Assembly (NCBI GenBank): GCA_026545765.1
Contig: CM048839.1
Coordinates: 44,624,677-44,688,676, forward strand
Reading direction: 5' to 3'
DNA from: Plantago major
Lineage: Eukaryota > Streptophyta > Magnoliopsida > Lamiales > Plantaginaceae
Length of the DNA: 64,000 nt
Shown here piece by piece: positions 1 to 12,221 of the stretch. Every line of letters begins with the position of its first letter. The stretch's first letter is position 1. The translations under genes and the position numbers were made by a program. The notes beneath the pieces were generated by a model, which was given only the letters and a program-made list of their open reading frames with translations, had not been told where the DNA came from and did no database searches.

Positions 1-80
1 AGTTTTTTTACACAATGAAATTAATGCAAACTATTTTAATTATTTTAATCATTCGTTAAAGAAATGTTTTCAATATAGTA

Positions 81-463
81 GAATTGCAAATAATAGGATG
101 CAAGTAATAATTATCTCTCCATTCCAAATAAATCTTTCTATTTTAAATTTGACCGGCCATCTTTCATTGACTTTGATCACAAAATGTACCTTCTTAAATC
201 ATATATTAAAATTATATAATGCAAATTTAATTATTAAACTTTCATTTTATGATTTTATTAAATTATTTACTATTATAATTTAAGAATAATTTATTATGAA
301 ATGTCAAAGAAAATTGATTGTAAATTGGTAAATGGAAAGATTTCTTCAAGGAATAGAAGTAGCAATATATAGTTAATAATTATTGCTCAACAAATCCTAG
401 TAGTAATAATAGATTAATAGTTACTATGCAGAATTGCAAATAATAGGATGCAAGTAATAATTA
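81..463. repeat. 33-bp direct repeat pair, 350 bp apart
   Basis: The 33 bases at 81-113 recur exactly at 431-463. Both begin GAATTGCAAATAATAGG and lie in AT-rich sequence. The text just before the first copy also resembles the text near 571-625, so a short tandem duplication that has partly diverged is likely. No coding exon is visible in 1-952, which is either the first intron of the GA2ox gene or its downstream flank. Confidence 0.8.
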
Positions 464-952
464 GAAATATTCATTATTGGTCTTACGTCCAGTTCAAAAT
501 TGCACGTTTGATACTAGTAACATTTTGGCTCCATCAAAATTTAGTTGCAATTGCCTTATACGTACTATGACCAAACTATTTTATTATTTTTTCAATTATT
601 TGTTAAAGAAAAGTTTTCAATGTAGCAAATGTCACGTATGTTTTTAATTTTTTATACAACTAGTACTTAAATACTAAAAGATGATGTCTTCTAAAGTGAA
701 GACAAAGGCTACAAACAAAAGCATGTCTTGCATAGTTGCATTGAACTCTTCTCTTATAAATGCAACGTATCTATAATTCTATACTAGAAAACCCACGGAC
801 AATTAAATTAACAATCACATTTTATAAATACTATATGTAACGTATGCAAGTAACAGATAAACAAACATAACGCATGAATTGATAACTCATAGTAAAGAAC
901 AACCGTTACTCGTTTAACTAAAAAATTGAATGTAGCAAACGTAGGTGCGTAC

Positions 953-1320
953 CTAAACTTGTTTGGATCATGAGTGGAAATGACCTCGGACTTGTACGAA
1001 TTCGAATTCGGACTTGCTTCTAAAAGAAGGTATTCAATTTCTCCCATGTCACCATTCATTCCTATATTCTTGCAGCCGTACCCGAACGGATTAGCGGGTC
1101 CCGCCCGCTGCTTCTCGGACCATGGTTTGGAGAAAAACTCGTAGGTTTCTTCTTCCATCCGGGTTATAACATGTTGCGGCACTCCATGGTTGATCACTTT
1201 GAAGAAACCAAACTCTTCACAAGCTTTCACAATGAGGTTTGAAGCTTTGTCAGAGTGAAGGTCAATAATTGGTAGTTCAATGTCATCTCTTATTTTCTCC
1301 ATCTTGAGGGATAGAACCAT
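953..1320 (-). CDS. GA2ox: Gibberellin 2-oxidase, exon 1 (partial gene)
   Basis: The product is a 2-oxoglutarate/Fe(II) dioxygenase expected to inactivate gibberellins by 2-beta-hydroxylation in the cytosol. The 123 codons cover the N-terminal DIOX_N domain: 'ELPIIDL' near residue 16, then '[17 protein letters not shown]' and '[11 protein letters not shown]', as in C19-type GA2ox proteins. The exon ends at a GT donor (GTACGC on the minus strand, plus 951-952) right after the 'DPNKF' codons; reading on gives unrelated residues and a stop. A second in-frame ATG lies six codons after the first and could be the true start. The catalytic exons carrying the HxD...H iron triad and RxS motif are not in 1-950. 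Either they lie beyond the left edge behind a first intron longer than 950 bp, or the gene is truncated. The GA2ox call is based on sequence pattern. Confidence 0.85.
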
Positions 1321-1973
1321 TTTTGCTAGCTAGATACAAGGAAAAAGATGATGGAAGGGAGAAATTATGAGAGTTGTTTTTCTTGAATAAGAAAAATAAA
1401 ATGTTGATAATGGGAGGGTATAAATAGCAAATGGGGTAGGGGGTGGGTAGACAGAGAATCTATGAGTTAATTATGGTGCCAAATGGATAAATAAGTGGCG
1501 TGGAGAGATGGGTGTATTTTAGTCAAGGATGTTGACCTTTAAGACTAATACTAGAAGGAAATCGTTCCTTGTCAATATAGATTTTTCTGAACTCTCTTTA
1601 TTCTTTAAGTTAGGACGTCAATATCTTTTCTATGTTAAGATTTATATGTTGGTGTTGGTTGTAATCTTGATTTTGTATGAATATTTTTGGTATCATGAGA
1701 AGACGTTACACTATTTACATCTATAATAGCATCAGACTAAGTTTTGAATTTGATATAATCATTCCTTCTTGATTAGATTCTATACCGTGACGAAATTGGG
1801 GGATGATACGGACTAAAACACCAACAAGGGATGGCATATAGAGTCATGTTAATTTTTGTTTTTTTTTTTTTTTTAAGAATTTAAAGTATATTAAGAAGAT
1901 TGACTAATGAGCATTAAGAAGTGCCACCAAGTCAACGTTTTTGAAGTACAAAATTGGCTCAGCAATACAGACT
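1321..1973 (-). promoter_or_regulatory. 5' flank of GA2ox with possible TATA box
   Basis: Upstream of the ATG (rightward on the plus strand), an 8-bp TATTTATA on the minus strand (plus 1419-1426) lies about 100 bp from the start codon, a plausible core-promoter distance. It does not match TATAAATA in the gene's own orientation, so the call is weak. The rest of the segment is AT-rich without recognisable genes. Confidence 0.3.
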
Positions 1974-2090
1974 AAGACTCTGTTCTTTTCAACTTAAAAC
2001 TCATTCAGTTCAGTTCTGCTTAGTTATATTTTATACTACAATTGATTCGATTCGATTCGAAGAAATTTGATTTGAAAAGTGTTCTAACAC
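1974..2090. mobile_element. MITE fragment, 'CTGTTCTTTTC' family
   Basis: The stretch has CTGTTCTTTTC, then CTCATTCAGTTCAGTTCTGC and ATACTACAATTGATTCGATT. Similar text occurs at 16720-16806, and a two-ended copy lies at 18593-18753. Only one end is recognisable here, so this is a truncated or decayed copy. The stretch from here to 3046 shows no other supportable gene. Confidence 0.5.
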
Positions 2091-3046
2091 TTAAATCATG
2101 TTAATAAGAGATTATGTGTTTTAACATGTTGAAACTAGAAATGCGCTATATGTATTTGCTAGCACGCTAATGTGCCATTAAAAACCCCATTACTTATGAT
2201 ATGGTGTTTGGTATAAATTTTTAAGGTGGATTTGCATGTGTAATCTTAGAATGATAAAAAAAGTATACACAAAATTTTACAAGGTAGATTAGAACAAATA
2301 TTTGAATGTCTAGCAAACTATACAAAATTTGATTCCCCGCATGAAAAAAGTTTCCGTGTCTTACTGTAGTGAATTTAATTCGACTTCTCTCAATATGTAT
2401 TCATCTTACATAAATGTTTTTCTCGATTAGTATAGATCAAAGTATCGTACATCTATATTTACGAGTATGTTTTGCATTGTCCTACATATCATTAATACGA
2501 ATGAGTAATTTGATACTTTCTCGTACCTCGTCTTTTACGCAAAATCTACACTTGATTTATAATTATTAGCTAGCAAATAACATAAGTTCCGGATGAGAAG
2601 CTACGCTTCGTTTTGTGAAACTGGATGAAACCGGATCAAACCAATCGGAAACAAGAATCCAGTAGCCAACCAACAATCATACCTACTTTTCTTTAGACAA
2701 TGAAACATACGGTAAAAACTCCATAAAGGAATACTACAATAAAGAAATAAACTCCTTATAGTAATAAAAAAATTCGGTTCCAACTTGGAACCAGTTATAA
2801 ATAAGAATAAACTCCACATTGTAATATTCCATAACTTTTTCAGGTCCCGTCTTATGTAATTATACTCCCATATAGTAATAAATGACATAATATTCGATAA
2901 AAATAATTATATATATGTTTTTTCATTGCATAAAGTTTATGATGTAAAATACTTATTTAAAATTGTCTATGATACTGACTTAAACTTTTGAGTGATAAGC
3001 ACTGTTAGCTTCTGTGTATTAGATGATCTAGCTATATGTGAACCTT

Positions 3047-3445
3047 CACTACAAAAAAACAGGCGTATAACGACGGATAGATCCATCGCTACACGATAGC
3101 GATCTGTCGTCAAATCCTTAACGACGGATAAAAATCCCGTTGTCTTTTTTGTGCGTCACAATGCTCCTAACGACGGATAATCTATCCGTCGCTAAATAAC
3201 GACGGATAGAATGTTGACTTTTTAGAGACGGATAATATCCGTCTCTAAAAACCTATTTTTTTCTTTTTTTAAAATATCAAAAGCTGCTCCTAACGATAGG
3301 TCTTTTTTATTTTTTAAAAATTTTAAATTAACTAAAAATTTAGCATTATCCGTCGCTAAACAGTGACGGATTGCGTGACGGATTATGTTTTTCTGCACTA
3401 ATTCGGTCACTGTTTAGCGACGGATAAGTTATCCGTCGCTAAATC
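3047..3445. repeat. CACTA terminal and subterminal repeats
   Basis: After the CACTACAAAAAAA terminus come about ten direct and inverted copies of a core like AACGACGGATA / TATCCGTCGCTA. Alternating orientation of such 10-12-bp units is characteristic of CACTA subterminal regions. A short AT-rich stretch to 3642 separates it from the coding part. Confidence 0.85.
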
Positions 3446-3642
3446 TCCAGATTTTTAATTTTTTTTTTAATTTTGATGTCTGTTTTCATATTTCACCTGT
3501 TTCATTTTGATAAATGTTCGATAGTAAATCCAGAATAATGAAATTATTTTAATTAAACAGAAATCATTCGACAAAATAATGAAATGAAATATATCTGTAT
3601 ATATAGTTTAAAGTAAGAAGTCAGAAAAACATAAGTCCAAAT

Positions 3643-5388
3643 CTAACTACCGGGTGGGGGTGGCTGGTGATGGAACGTGGCCATGAAAGCCTGCATCTGT
3701 TGCTGAAGACGATGGGTATCCTCCTGTTGTTGTCTAGCTAGCCGCTCCAGCTGCTGCCGGTGTTCCTCCTGAACTCTAGCTAGCTCCGCCTGTGCCTGTG
3801 CTTGTTCCTGTGCATGTGCCTCCACCTGTGCCGCAACCTGTGACTGCACCATCTCCGAGACCTGCTCCTGTGTGAAAAGCTGATTTCTAGATTGCTGGGA
3901 TGTTGAGTAGCTAGGAGTAGTCACCACAGGGCCGAAACTCCCCAATCCATATACTCGGCCTTTGTTGTCAATTGGGTTGACGGCTAAGAAGATGTTGTTT
4001 TGTTGTTCAATTGTCAGCTCCTCTCCTGCATCGGCAAGCTGCCTCTCCACCTCAGCCTGAAATCGTAAAGTGCATATATCATGAGTTATAGTTTTTTCAA
4101 AATAACTTGTACTACACAAATATGAACTTTAACCAAAATTAGCGTACCGCAATAGCCTCAGACTTGCGTTAACCCATCTCCCGTTCTTCAGCTTGGCTCT
4201 TTTAAAGAGCGCTAGTGCGCTCTTCTCCTCCCCAGCCGACACCTGAAGAACGTACGTATATATGCAAACATTTAGCTATTAATTAAGTGTATAGAATATA
4301 AAAACACAAAACACACGAATAAACTGACAAATTAGATGTACACTTACCGATTTACGATAATCCGTAGCAACAGATTGCGACCCATAGTGGTGCCTGGCCA
4401 CCCCGGTACCATCAGACGGCTTAGTCAGCCGGTTCTCTCTGTTCTGGGCCACAATCTGCTTGGTCGCAGGAAGCTGCTAGTGCTTTCCCCAAAGCTCCCA
4501 CTCCTCCGGTCCACACCATGCTGGCCTAATGCACTTTCTTTTCATTTCGTTAACCATATTCTTATACAAATCTGACCCCAGCGTCTCGAATGCAGGCCAT
4601 ATCTGGGGGAGCAATCGGTTGGGAATGAAGTATGTTTTCTACATTCCCAATTCCACACAACATCCAAATTACATAACGTTAACCGAGACATATTCAATGA
4701 TGACTAACATATCACCCAAGTTCAACGGCTAACATACCACTCACATATAGTGGCTAACATACCACTCACATTGTCCTAAAATTTACTAACACAGTGGTGA
4801 CTAACATATCACCCAAGTTCCGTGGCTAACATACCACTCACATACAGTGGCTAACATACCACTCACATTAAAACAACGATTATAATAACAAATAAAGGAA
4901 TGTCAGATTTAAACTTACCCGCAACTCATTAAAGTACTCATGCTTCAGCCGGTCCGAGATCTTCGACCACTTCTCGCCCCCTGCCCCGACATCTCTCTCT
5001 CTTGCCCCTGATGATCTCACTGAGTTTATTGCTAGCCTCTGGAGGTCATAACCTGTTATCAATGTATAAGATACAAGAAACGAATATTAATTAGTATAGT
5101 ACAATAATGATATGACATAAATTATCTTAATTAAGTTATGTTCTATATACAAATGCATAATACTTACTTTGATCTACCGTTCGGGAACAACACAAGCTTC
5201 CCATCCCACATAGCCCCGTCCACAATCTCGGTGAAGGGACACCCGTCATCTGGTAAGTTACCCCAGACCGATGTCGAGCCCCTGTTCGAACTCGGTGGAA
5301 GTCTCAGGAACCGCAGACCGACTGCTCTGACTATCATGACCCTCCTGCTCCTCTGACTCTGACCCTCCTGCCCGACTACCCTACTCAC
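3643..5388 (-). pseudogene. TNPA-like / Transposase_24-type accessory protein, exons
   Basis: Several minus-strand blocks fit a spliced gene read right to left. 5164-5388 holds 'WDGKLVLFPNG'. 4880-5062 holds 'GGEKWSKISDRLKHEYF'. About 4340-4600 encodes a block with 'MWPAFETLG' and 'NRENRLTKP', with an internal stop. About 4140-4240 is a short block. 3643-4119 is the C-terminal part with 'VNPIDNKGRVYGLG' followed by a Gln/Glu/Ala-rich coiled coil and a proline tail. This layout matches plant Ptta/En/Spm (Transposase_24) proteins, which bind subterminal repeats. Between exons at 4680-4870 is a short repeat built on 'TGGCTAACATACCACTCACAT'-like units. Exon borders are approximate and the gene is probably non-functional. 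Confidence 0.7.
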
Positions 5389-5446
5389 ATACCCTCGGCG
5401 TCCTCGTCTGTGGTTAAGTCTACATACATGTCCATGAGGTGCAGCT

Positions 5447-8400
5447 CTATGAACTCATCACGAGCCTCAACAGGAGTTTTTGCTTGTTCATCGACAACCT
5501 CTTCTTGGTACGAGTTGGTAATTGAGTCGTCTTTCTCAACGTACTCCACTTTGGAGCGGCATGTATAGGTATGGCAGCTAACCAGTCCGCCTTGTCGCGT
5601 TTCCTTCTTGGATATTCAAGAAAAATTACTTGTCGTGCTTGAGTCGCCAAGATAAATGGTTCGTACTTAGTACGGTACCTCCTCCTATGGTTTATGTCAA
5701 CCATTTCATACTGCTCATTCTTCTTCTTACCAAGTGGAGTAGGATCATACCAGTCAATATCAAACAGAAAGGTTCTTTTCAAGGGCAAGCCGAGATATTC
5801 AAGGCATACTATTCGTTTCAGCTTCCCGTAGAAATCATACAAATCTGCTGCTCCTACATCTTGCCCCCTGACACACACTCCAGAATTGCTTGTAGCCATG
5901 GCCGTGTTAGAGTCAATCTTGTGGAACCTAAGACCATTGACTATGTAAGATGAGAATGTGTAGACCTTTATGTATGGTCCCTCTACTAGAGCTATTAAGT
6001 AAGGACATGTGACGTTGTTGACAGGATCTCGGACATACTACTTGAACCAATCTGGAAATTCTAATTCCAACTTCTCTTCAAGGAGTTCTTCAAGCGTATC
6101 CTCTGCCATCAATGGATTCTTCTCCAGACAACGCTCTTTGAAAATGTTGTGAACATGATGATATGATTAAATACTAGCTAGGATTTTAGTTAAAAGTTGA
6201 ATTTTAGCTGCTTTTGATAAGAAAGATACTCACCCAGTAAATATCACCATATATTTGTCAACCTCAGCACAATTCCCGAGGACATAATATTGAGCTGCCT
6301 TCAGCTCCTTATGCGTCAACCATTCTTTCTTAGCTTGTCCCATAGGTCTCCCTGAGACCCTGAAAATTGAAATGGAAACGTCATCATCCTCTTGAACTTC
6401 GAATGTGTCTGCGTTTCGAGACAGCCTAGATGACTTTGTCAGGACGTGGTCCTCAAAGTAATAGGAGCAGAAGGTTGCAGTTTCCTCTCGAACGTACATT
6501 GGCAATCGATCCTTCAGGTCTACCTTTGTTCTTGACATATTTCTTCAATTTCCCTAAGTACATGTAATACATATTCCTGTAAGAAAGTGTAACTAGAGAA
6601 CATTTTAAGTACATGATTGCAATTATTTCACACTTCTCAAATGGATACATCCATCGATACTGAACCGGTCCAGCAAGCCTTGCTTCATGTGGAAGGTGAA
6701 CCGGCAAGTGTTCCATAGAATCAAAGAAGCTCGGTGGAAAGATACGCTCGAGCTTGCATAGAATCAATGGTATGTTGCTTTCAAGATTTGCTAACACTTG
6801 ATCGAAAACCACCCTTGCGCATAAATTCTTGAAAAATAAGCTCAGCTCGGTGAGAGCGATCCAGACAGGTTTAGGTAGCAGTTCTCGAAATGCAACCGGG
6901 ATAAGCCTCTCCATGAACACATGACAGTCATGGCTCTTCATCCCAAACATCTTTGTCTTCTTCAAATCCACACAGCGCTCCAATTTTGAGGCGTAATTGT
7001 CGGGGAACTTTAATGCCTTCACCCAATCAAACAGTATTGACCTAGATTCATTGTCAATTGTGTAGCATGCCTTGGGCCACTTACCTTCATCATTCCTCTT
7101 TGTCAACTCAGGCCTTTTACACCATGTATCCAACTCGGCTCTAGATTTGACGGTATCCTTTATTTTTTTCCTTCAATGTTGCAAATTGTGTTGAAGCAGT
7201 TCTCGAACACGTTCTTCTCAATGTGCATGAAATCCAACATGTGACGTATAAGAAGACTGCTCCAATAAGGCAAGTCCCAGAAGATGCTTCTCTTCTTCCA
7301 TCCACATGTGTTGCTAATTTTCTTGTTATGCTTCTCCCACCCAAGTTCAGTCACTTTCATAAGACCCAGCCTATCAATCTCCGCAATAATTTGTGCACCA
7401 GTAAGTCATCTCGGGCAGCCTTTCTTTTCTACTTTGTTTTTCTTGAATTGATCCCTGTTCTTCCTGAGCGGATGGTTACTTGGTAGAAACATACGATGCA
7501 ATCAAACCAAGATTCCTTTCCGCTATTCTTCAGTCTAAATGCATCAGTGTCCTCCAAACAATGTGGACAGGCATATTTCCCGCCGGTTTTCCATCCATAT
7601 AGCATGGAGTACGCAGAAAAATCACTCACGGTCCACAGTAGTGCTACTCTCAAGGTAAATTTCTTCTTGGTCGACACATCATATGCAGGGATACCTTTCT
7701 CCCACAACTCAATCAGCTCCTTAATTAGGGGTGCAAGAAGACATCCTGCTTCAGTGCTGGATCTTTTGGCCCAGGCACCAACACAGTCAAGAACATGAAT
7801 GGTTCCTTCATGCACTCACCGGGGAGCAGGTTGTACGGTGTGAGCATCACTGGCCAACAAGAGTACTTCCGTTCACTTCCAAATGGGTTAAAACCATCCA
7901 TACAGAGCCCCAATCGTACATTTCTAGACTCGGCTGCAAACTCTGGATATGTCTTGTCAAACTCTTTCCATGCGGGTGAGTCTGATGGATGCTCCATTCT
8001 ACCCTCTGCATCTTCCAGGATTACTCTCTCCTTGTGCCACCACATTTTATCGGCACAAGCACTTGAAGCGTACAACCTCTTTAAACGAGGTGCTAGAGGG
8101 AAGTACCACATTTTCTTATGTGGGAGATTTTTCTTCTGGCGTTTCTTTGAAGCCCCTCATTGTAACGCTTGTAGCGGTCCTTACCACAGAACCTGCACTT
8201 CAGTAGATCTACATCCTCCCCCCAATAGATCATGCACATATACGGACAACAGTCTATGGTTACCATAGGCAACCCCAATCCCCGTATCTTTTTCTTCGCT
8301 TGGTAAAAGTTGGTGGGTACTAGGTTTGGTTCAGGGCAACACTCCGATAACAGTTGTATGGTGTTATTGAAGCTCACTTCAGACTGGCCACCCTCGACCT

Positions 8401-8714
8401 TACAACTCATTAGCTGAGCAACAAAGACAACTCGGTGTGCTTCTTACACCCCGGCCAAATCGGCTTCTTCGCTAATTCCAACAAGTCAAAGAATGCCTGA
8501 TCCTCGGGATTCGGTGGCTCCTCCACATCACCCTCGGTTCCAGTGGTACTAGTGTCCATAAACTCTGGGCCGGCAGCATTAAACACCATTTCTTCGACCC
8601 GGTCATGAATATCATTAGATTTAGATGTACTTTGACCGCTAAGTTGCTCGTTTTTTCTCTTCCTTCCAGGCTGCCTAAATTGATCATATGACATGAACGG
8701 TGTTGCTTCCTCAT
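5447..8714 (-). pseudogene. TNP2-like CACTA transposase (Transposase_21, DUF4218, DUF4216)
   Basis: This is the catalytic transposase of CACTA elements, broken into at least eight ORFs by frameshifts and stops. Right to left: the N-terminal part (8410-8714) ends in 'PGCKKHTELSLL'. 8093-8410 has 'NLVPTNFYQAKKKIRGLG' and 'CPYMCMIYWGED' with a Cys pair 'CRFCG'. 7725-8111 has 'RLKRLYASSACADKMWWH' and 'RNVRLGLCMDGFNPFG', the Transposase_21 signature. 7429-7815 has 'KYACPHCLEDTDAF'. 7141-7360 has 'HMLDFMHIEKNVFENCF'. 6453-7133 is DUF4218-like ('GMKSHDCHVFMERLIP', 'YPFEK'). 6230-6538 continues it. 5447-5899 is DUF4216-like ('LFDIDWYDP', 'QARQVIFLEYP'). Gene order and motifs are canonical; the breaks make it a pseudogene, and its 5' end is removed by the gypsy LTR at 8715. 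Confidence 0.9.
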
Positions 8715-9271
8715 TGTTGATACGGATATATGTCCAATCCGTTGAGGGCGTCATAGAGCGTGTCCTAGAGCGCATCAAGGCTAAAATAGCCAATTCAGTA
8801 CTTATCCGACCTTGGCTAGTCCGCCTTAAGGAAAACCTTCCGGGTCAATCAGTACGCTCAAGTCAATACACCTTTTTAGCTGGTCCGACCTAGCTAGGTG
8901 CACGACTTCCGAACCTGACAAGAGGTCACATGGTCTCACCAAGTACCACACACTGTCAGTCCTAGGATGCCAAACGGGCCGGACAAGATAAACTCGGACG
9001 CCGCCTTAACAATAAGACCAAACGTATACACTGGAACCTCCAAGATACTTCTGATCAGCTAGTGTCTCAGACCGTCACTGAGCTACCTAGGAACATACCA
9101 ACTCAACAGAGCTCGGATCATTCTAAAAGGTCTCATACGGACCCATCAGTGGGAATAGTACTCTAAGGGGTAAAAGGACCAATCTACCCTCCCAGGCCCA
9201 TCTGATGGTGTTGGACTTTCACATACTATTGGGTCATGGGCCAAGGGAGCATTGTTGTCCAAATCCTGAAA
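8715..9271 (-). mobile_element. Ty3/gypsy LTR, inverted, cut by copia LTR
   Basis: The segment starts TGTTGATACGGATATATG, the reverse complement of the LTR end seen at 12749, 16398 and 26435 (CATATTTCCGTATCAACA). On the minus strand it also carries the 'GGGCCTGGGAGGGTAG'-like stretch of the other LTR copies. It is inserted in the CACTA transposase gene; the five bases before it are CTCAT (8710-8714), but the matching right copy was not found. It is interrupted at 9272 by a copia LTR, so only about 557 bp remain. Confidence 0.75.
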
Positions 9272-10891
9272 TGTTGGTCCAGATAACGACAAAGTAAAAT
9301 ACTAGGGGGGGGGGGTGAATAGTCTTTTAAAACTTTTGTCGATAAACACAGTTTCTCAGATATCTGTGAAGATATCTGATACTTAATTTCAGAGAGCGGA
9401 AGACTTTTCTGTGATAAGTGCACGTGCTCAACAAGATAAGTGTAAGTACTTTGCAAGATAAGTAAAGCAAGTAATAAACTGCAGAAAGTAAATAACACAA
9501 GTCTTTTTATAGTGGTATCTGAAGGTGGCGTAATCCTTCAACTAATCCATTTCGGCCTTTCTTAGACCTAGAATCCACTAAGACAGATAAATGAGGTAAC
9601 CTTACAGATATCTTCTCTTGATTCCTAAATACACTAGGTTCCCAACCAAGTGTTCCCCCTGAGTTATTCCCCAGCTTTCACAGCCAAGTACTTCCTGTAC
9701 TCAGAAACCTTTTGAGCTATTCCTTAGTTTCCCAAACTAAGTACTTCATGTGCTCAATAACCTTGGAGTTATTCCTTAGTTTTCCAAACTAAGTACTTCC
9801 TGTACTCCACGCCGTTTAAGGTGTTGGTTAAGGTAAATTGTCAGGTGAGCTTCTTTAATAATGTGTTCAGTTATTCAGATAGCTCTATGAATCAAGTATA
9901 CTTAATACACTTTGCAATGTATGGTATCTTGTTCTCTACTAACCCAAGTCTATGATAAGTGTTCAAGAGAATGAAGCTCAGATATGAAATCTTAGTTCAA
10001 CTCTTTCACAAATAACAATGCTTGTTAAGGATCAGGACACTTAGAACTTTTGTGCTACTTAGAATCAAGAGCTTTGGTCGCAACAGAAAGCTTGAAGGTA
10101 AGTAGTTTGCTTGAGAGAGCTTGTGAGAATATTCAGTATGTAGTTCTGTGTTATCTAAGGTGTGTTCTCAAGCAGTCTAAGTGTTGATATTTATAGATGA
10201 ATTTGAGTGCCGTTTGAATAGTATCCGTTAGGCTTAAATCAAATTCAAATTATTGATATCTGAGTATAGTACTGTAGCAGGTTTGTCTTCTTCTTCAGAA
10301 GCTACAGCCTTTATTCAGACATTTTTGTCCGCGCATTTAATGCACTGTACTATACTTTGTCCTGTAGTGCCAACGGAACTATGCAAGCTTTCTGAGGCTT
10401 TGCACGTTCTCTTCCAGAGATCATCATAGCTCCAGATACCACTTGTTTAAACAACTTGTTATAATATATTTCTTTTTCAGAAGCATATTTTATGTCCAAG
10501 GTATCTGAGTGTAGATATATGTGGGCACTTTTCTCGTCTCAGAAACCTTTTATTCTCAGATATCTTTTGCAACACTTGTGTTTCGAAACACTTGTTTCTT
10601 CAAGATATCTGGACATAGGTATCTGAAAAACCCTTGTCTTCAGCAATCTTGTGCAGTCTTCAAATCTTCAAATCCGTTGAACTTTTCCTGCGGATGCCTT
10701 CTTCTTGGTCTTCTTCAGAAAATAAAAATTACATTTCGAGACCTAACATCCTATACAAGATTTGCTAGACAATCATACTTAGTGAGTTTCCTCTTTTACA
10801 ATGTTCAAGTGAACCAAGGGTACTAATCACCTTTCTGAGCTAAGATAAGTCATTAGGTTGCTGATCAAAATCTAAACAGATAATCCTAACA
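9272..10891 (-). mobile_element. Ty1/copia LTR (copy A), same family as 49573-51260
   Basis: It starts TGTTGGTCCAGATAACG and ends CTAACA, followed by AATTTCCCCCATTTTG, which on the minus strand is the polypurine tract before a 3' LTR. It aligns along its length with the LTR at 49573-51260: same G-tract before TGAATAGTC, same 'GTGGTATCTG' and 'GTTCCCAACCAA' blocks, same end. At 1620 bp it is slightly shorter than that copy. Confidence 0.9.
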
Positions 10892-11275
10892 AATTTCCCC
10901 CATTTTGATCAGTCAACGATGACTATATGACCTATTAAAAATCTGGATGAGGAAACAATCCATCACGTAATCATTTCTTATGATCTTTAAGTTCATATAA
11001 TTAAGTGCAGAAAGTAAACATCAACCAAATCACAAAGTGTGATCTTTGCTGACAAGTTATCTTTTATAAAGAATGGTATCTGAGAGTAAGACATCAGATA
11101 TGATATAGAGAAAGCTTACAGATAACTTTAGTACATAATACAATTTAGCTCAGTCAGCAAGATACAAAAATACATAGTAAATTAGGACAACAGGAGTAGC
11201 CAAGCTCCAAGTAGACATCCTAATAAACTAGTCTTCAAGTCTTCAACACTTCAAGTCTTCAAAAACAATTCCATG
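10892..11275 (-). mobile_element. Copia internal remnant next to LTR copy A
   Basis: The polypurine tract and about 370 bp of 3' untranslated internal sequence match 51261-51640 of the complete element, including the repeated 'AGTCTTCAAGTCTTCAA'. Similarity stops near the place where the last accessory ORF of the complete element ends. Gypsy pol sequence follows. The copy is therefore a 3'-LTR-plus fragment, not an intact element. Confidence 0.8.
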
Positions 11276-11279
11276 GTCT

Positions 11280-12215
11280 TTAAGCTGGTTTGGACAAGAG
11301 TGGAGGTGAGAGGAGGTAGTTCTTTAAGCTGTCAAAGGCTTCTTCACATTCTTTGGTCCACTCAAACTTATCTCCTTTCCTCAGTATCTTGAAGAAAGGT
11401 AGGTTCTTTTTTATTGATCTAGAGATGAAGTGGCTTAAGGACATCACTTATCCTATGAGTTGTTGAACCTCATTGATGGTCTTTGGTTGTGGCAAGTCCA
11501 GAATAGCCTTGATCTTTTCCGGGTTGGCACTGATGCCTCTTTCTGTGACAATGTAACTGAGAAATTTGCCCCCTTTAACTCCAAAGGTGCACTTTTCCGG
11601 ATTCAGCCGCATGCCATACTTTCTCAAGATAGAGAAGCACTTGTTGAGGTGTTCGGTGTGTTGCTCTTAACTAGCATATCATCCATGTACACCTCCATGG
11701 TCTTGCCAATTTCTTCCTTAAACATCTTGTTTACCAGACGTTGGTAAGTAGCTCCGGCATTTTTCAGTCCAAATGGCATAACCTTGAAACAATAAACTCC
11801 TCCGGCTGCAAAGAAGGCCATCTTCTTGATGTCTTCTTGCGCCATTCTGATTTGATAAAAACCTTGATAAGCATCCATGAAGCTCAAAAGAGCACATCCG
11901 GCTGTAGAGTATACCAGTTGGTCGATCCGAGGTAAAGGATAAGGATCCTTTGGGCAAAACTTGTTGAGCCTAGTAAAATCATTGCACATCCTCCATTTGC
12001 CCGGAGCCTTCTCGACGAGTACCACGTTGCAGACCCAATCTGAGTATCTTACTTCTTCGATGTGTCCCGCTTTCACGAGCCTCTCAACCTCTCCGACAAT
12101 GATAGCATCTTCCACAGGACCGAAGTCCTTTCTTTTCTGGCAAATATACTTGACCGAAGGATCTATGTTAAGTCAGTGAACTGTTATCCTCGGGTCTATC
12201 CCCTTAAGAGCTTCA
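11280..12215 (-). pseudogene. Ty3/gypsy reverse transcriptase fragment
   Basis: The intact stretch 11624-12115 encodes a Ty3-type RT: 'VVLVEKAPGKWRMCNDF', 'SFMDAYQGFYQI', 'MPFGLKNAGATYQRLV' and the catalytic 'YMDD'. Upstream in frame-broken form is an 'IDPRITVH...QKRKDFGP'-like block (about 12120-12215), and downstream (11280-11620) the RT/RNase H junction with 'FEWTKECEEAF'-like text. There is no gag, protease or integrase. Several stops occur, so it is a relic. Confidence 0.9.
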
Positions 12216-12221
12216 CTAGAT

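Larger units (their letters stand above)
3047..8714 (-). mobile_element. Decayed En/Spm (CACTA) transposon
   Basis: The left end is CACTACAAAAAAA at 3047, preceded by CTT (3044-3046), the candidate 3-bp TSD. Behind it to about 3445 lie many subterminal copies of a motif like TAGCGACGGAT in both orientations, the usual binding sites for the CACTA accessory transposase. Inside, on the minus strand, lie a TNPA-like gene (3643-5388) and a TNP2-like transposase (about 5447-8714), both broken. At 8714/8715 the coding sequence is cut by an inverted gypsy LTR. The right TIR was not found, so the outer limit and second TSD are unknown. The same subterminal motif occurs in the small CACTA at 26928-32964, so the two are related. 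Confidence 0.85.

Noticed and set aside
2601..2888. 95-aa minus-strand ORF
   Set aside because: Hydrophobic, AT-rich, no family resemblance; likely chance.
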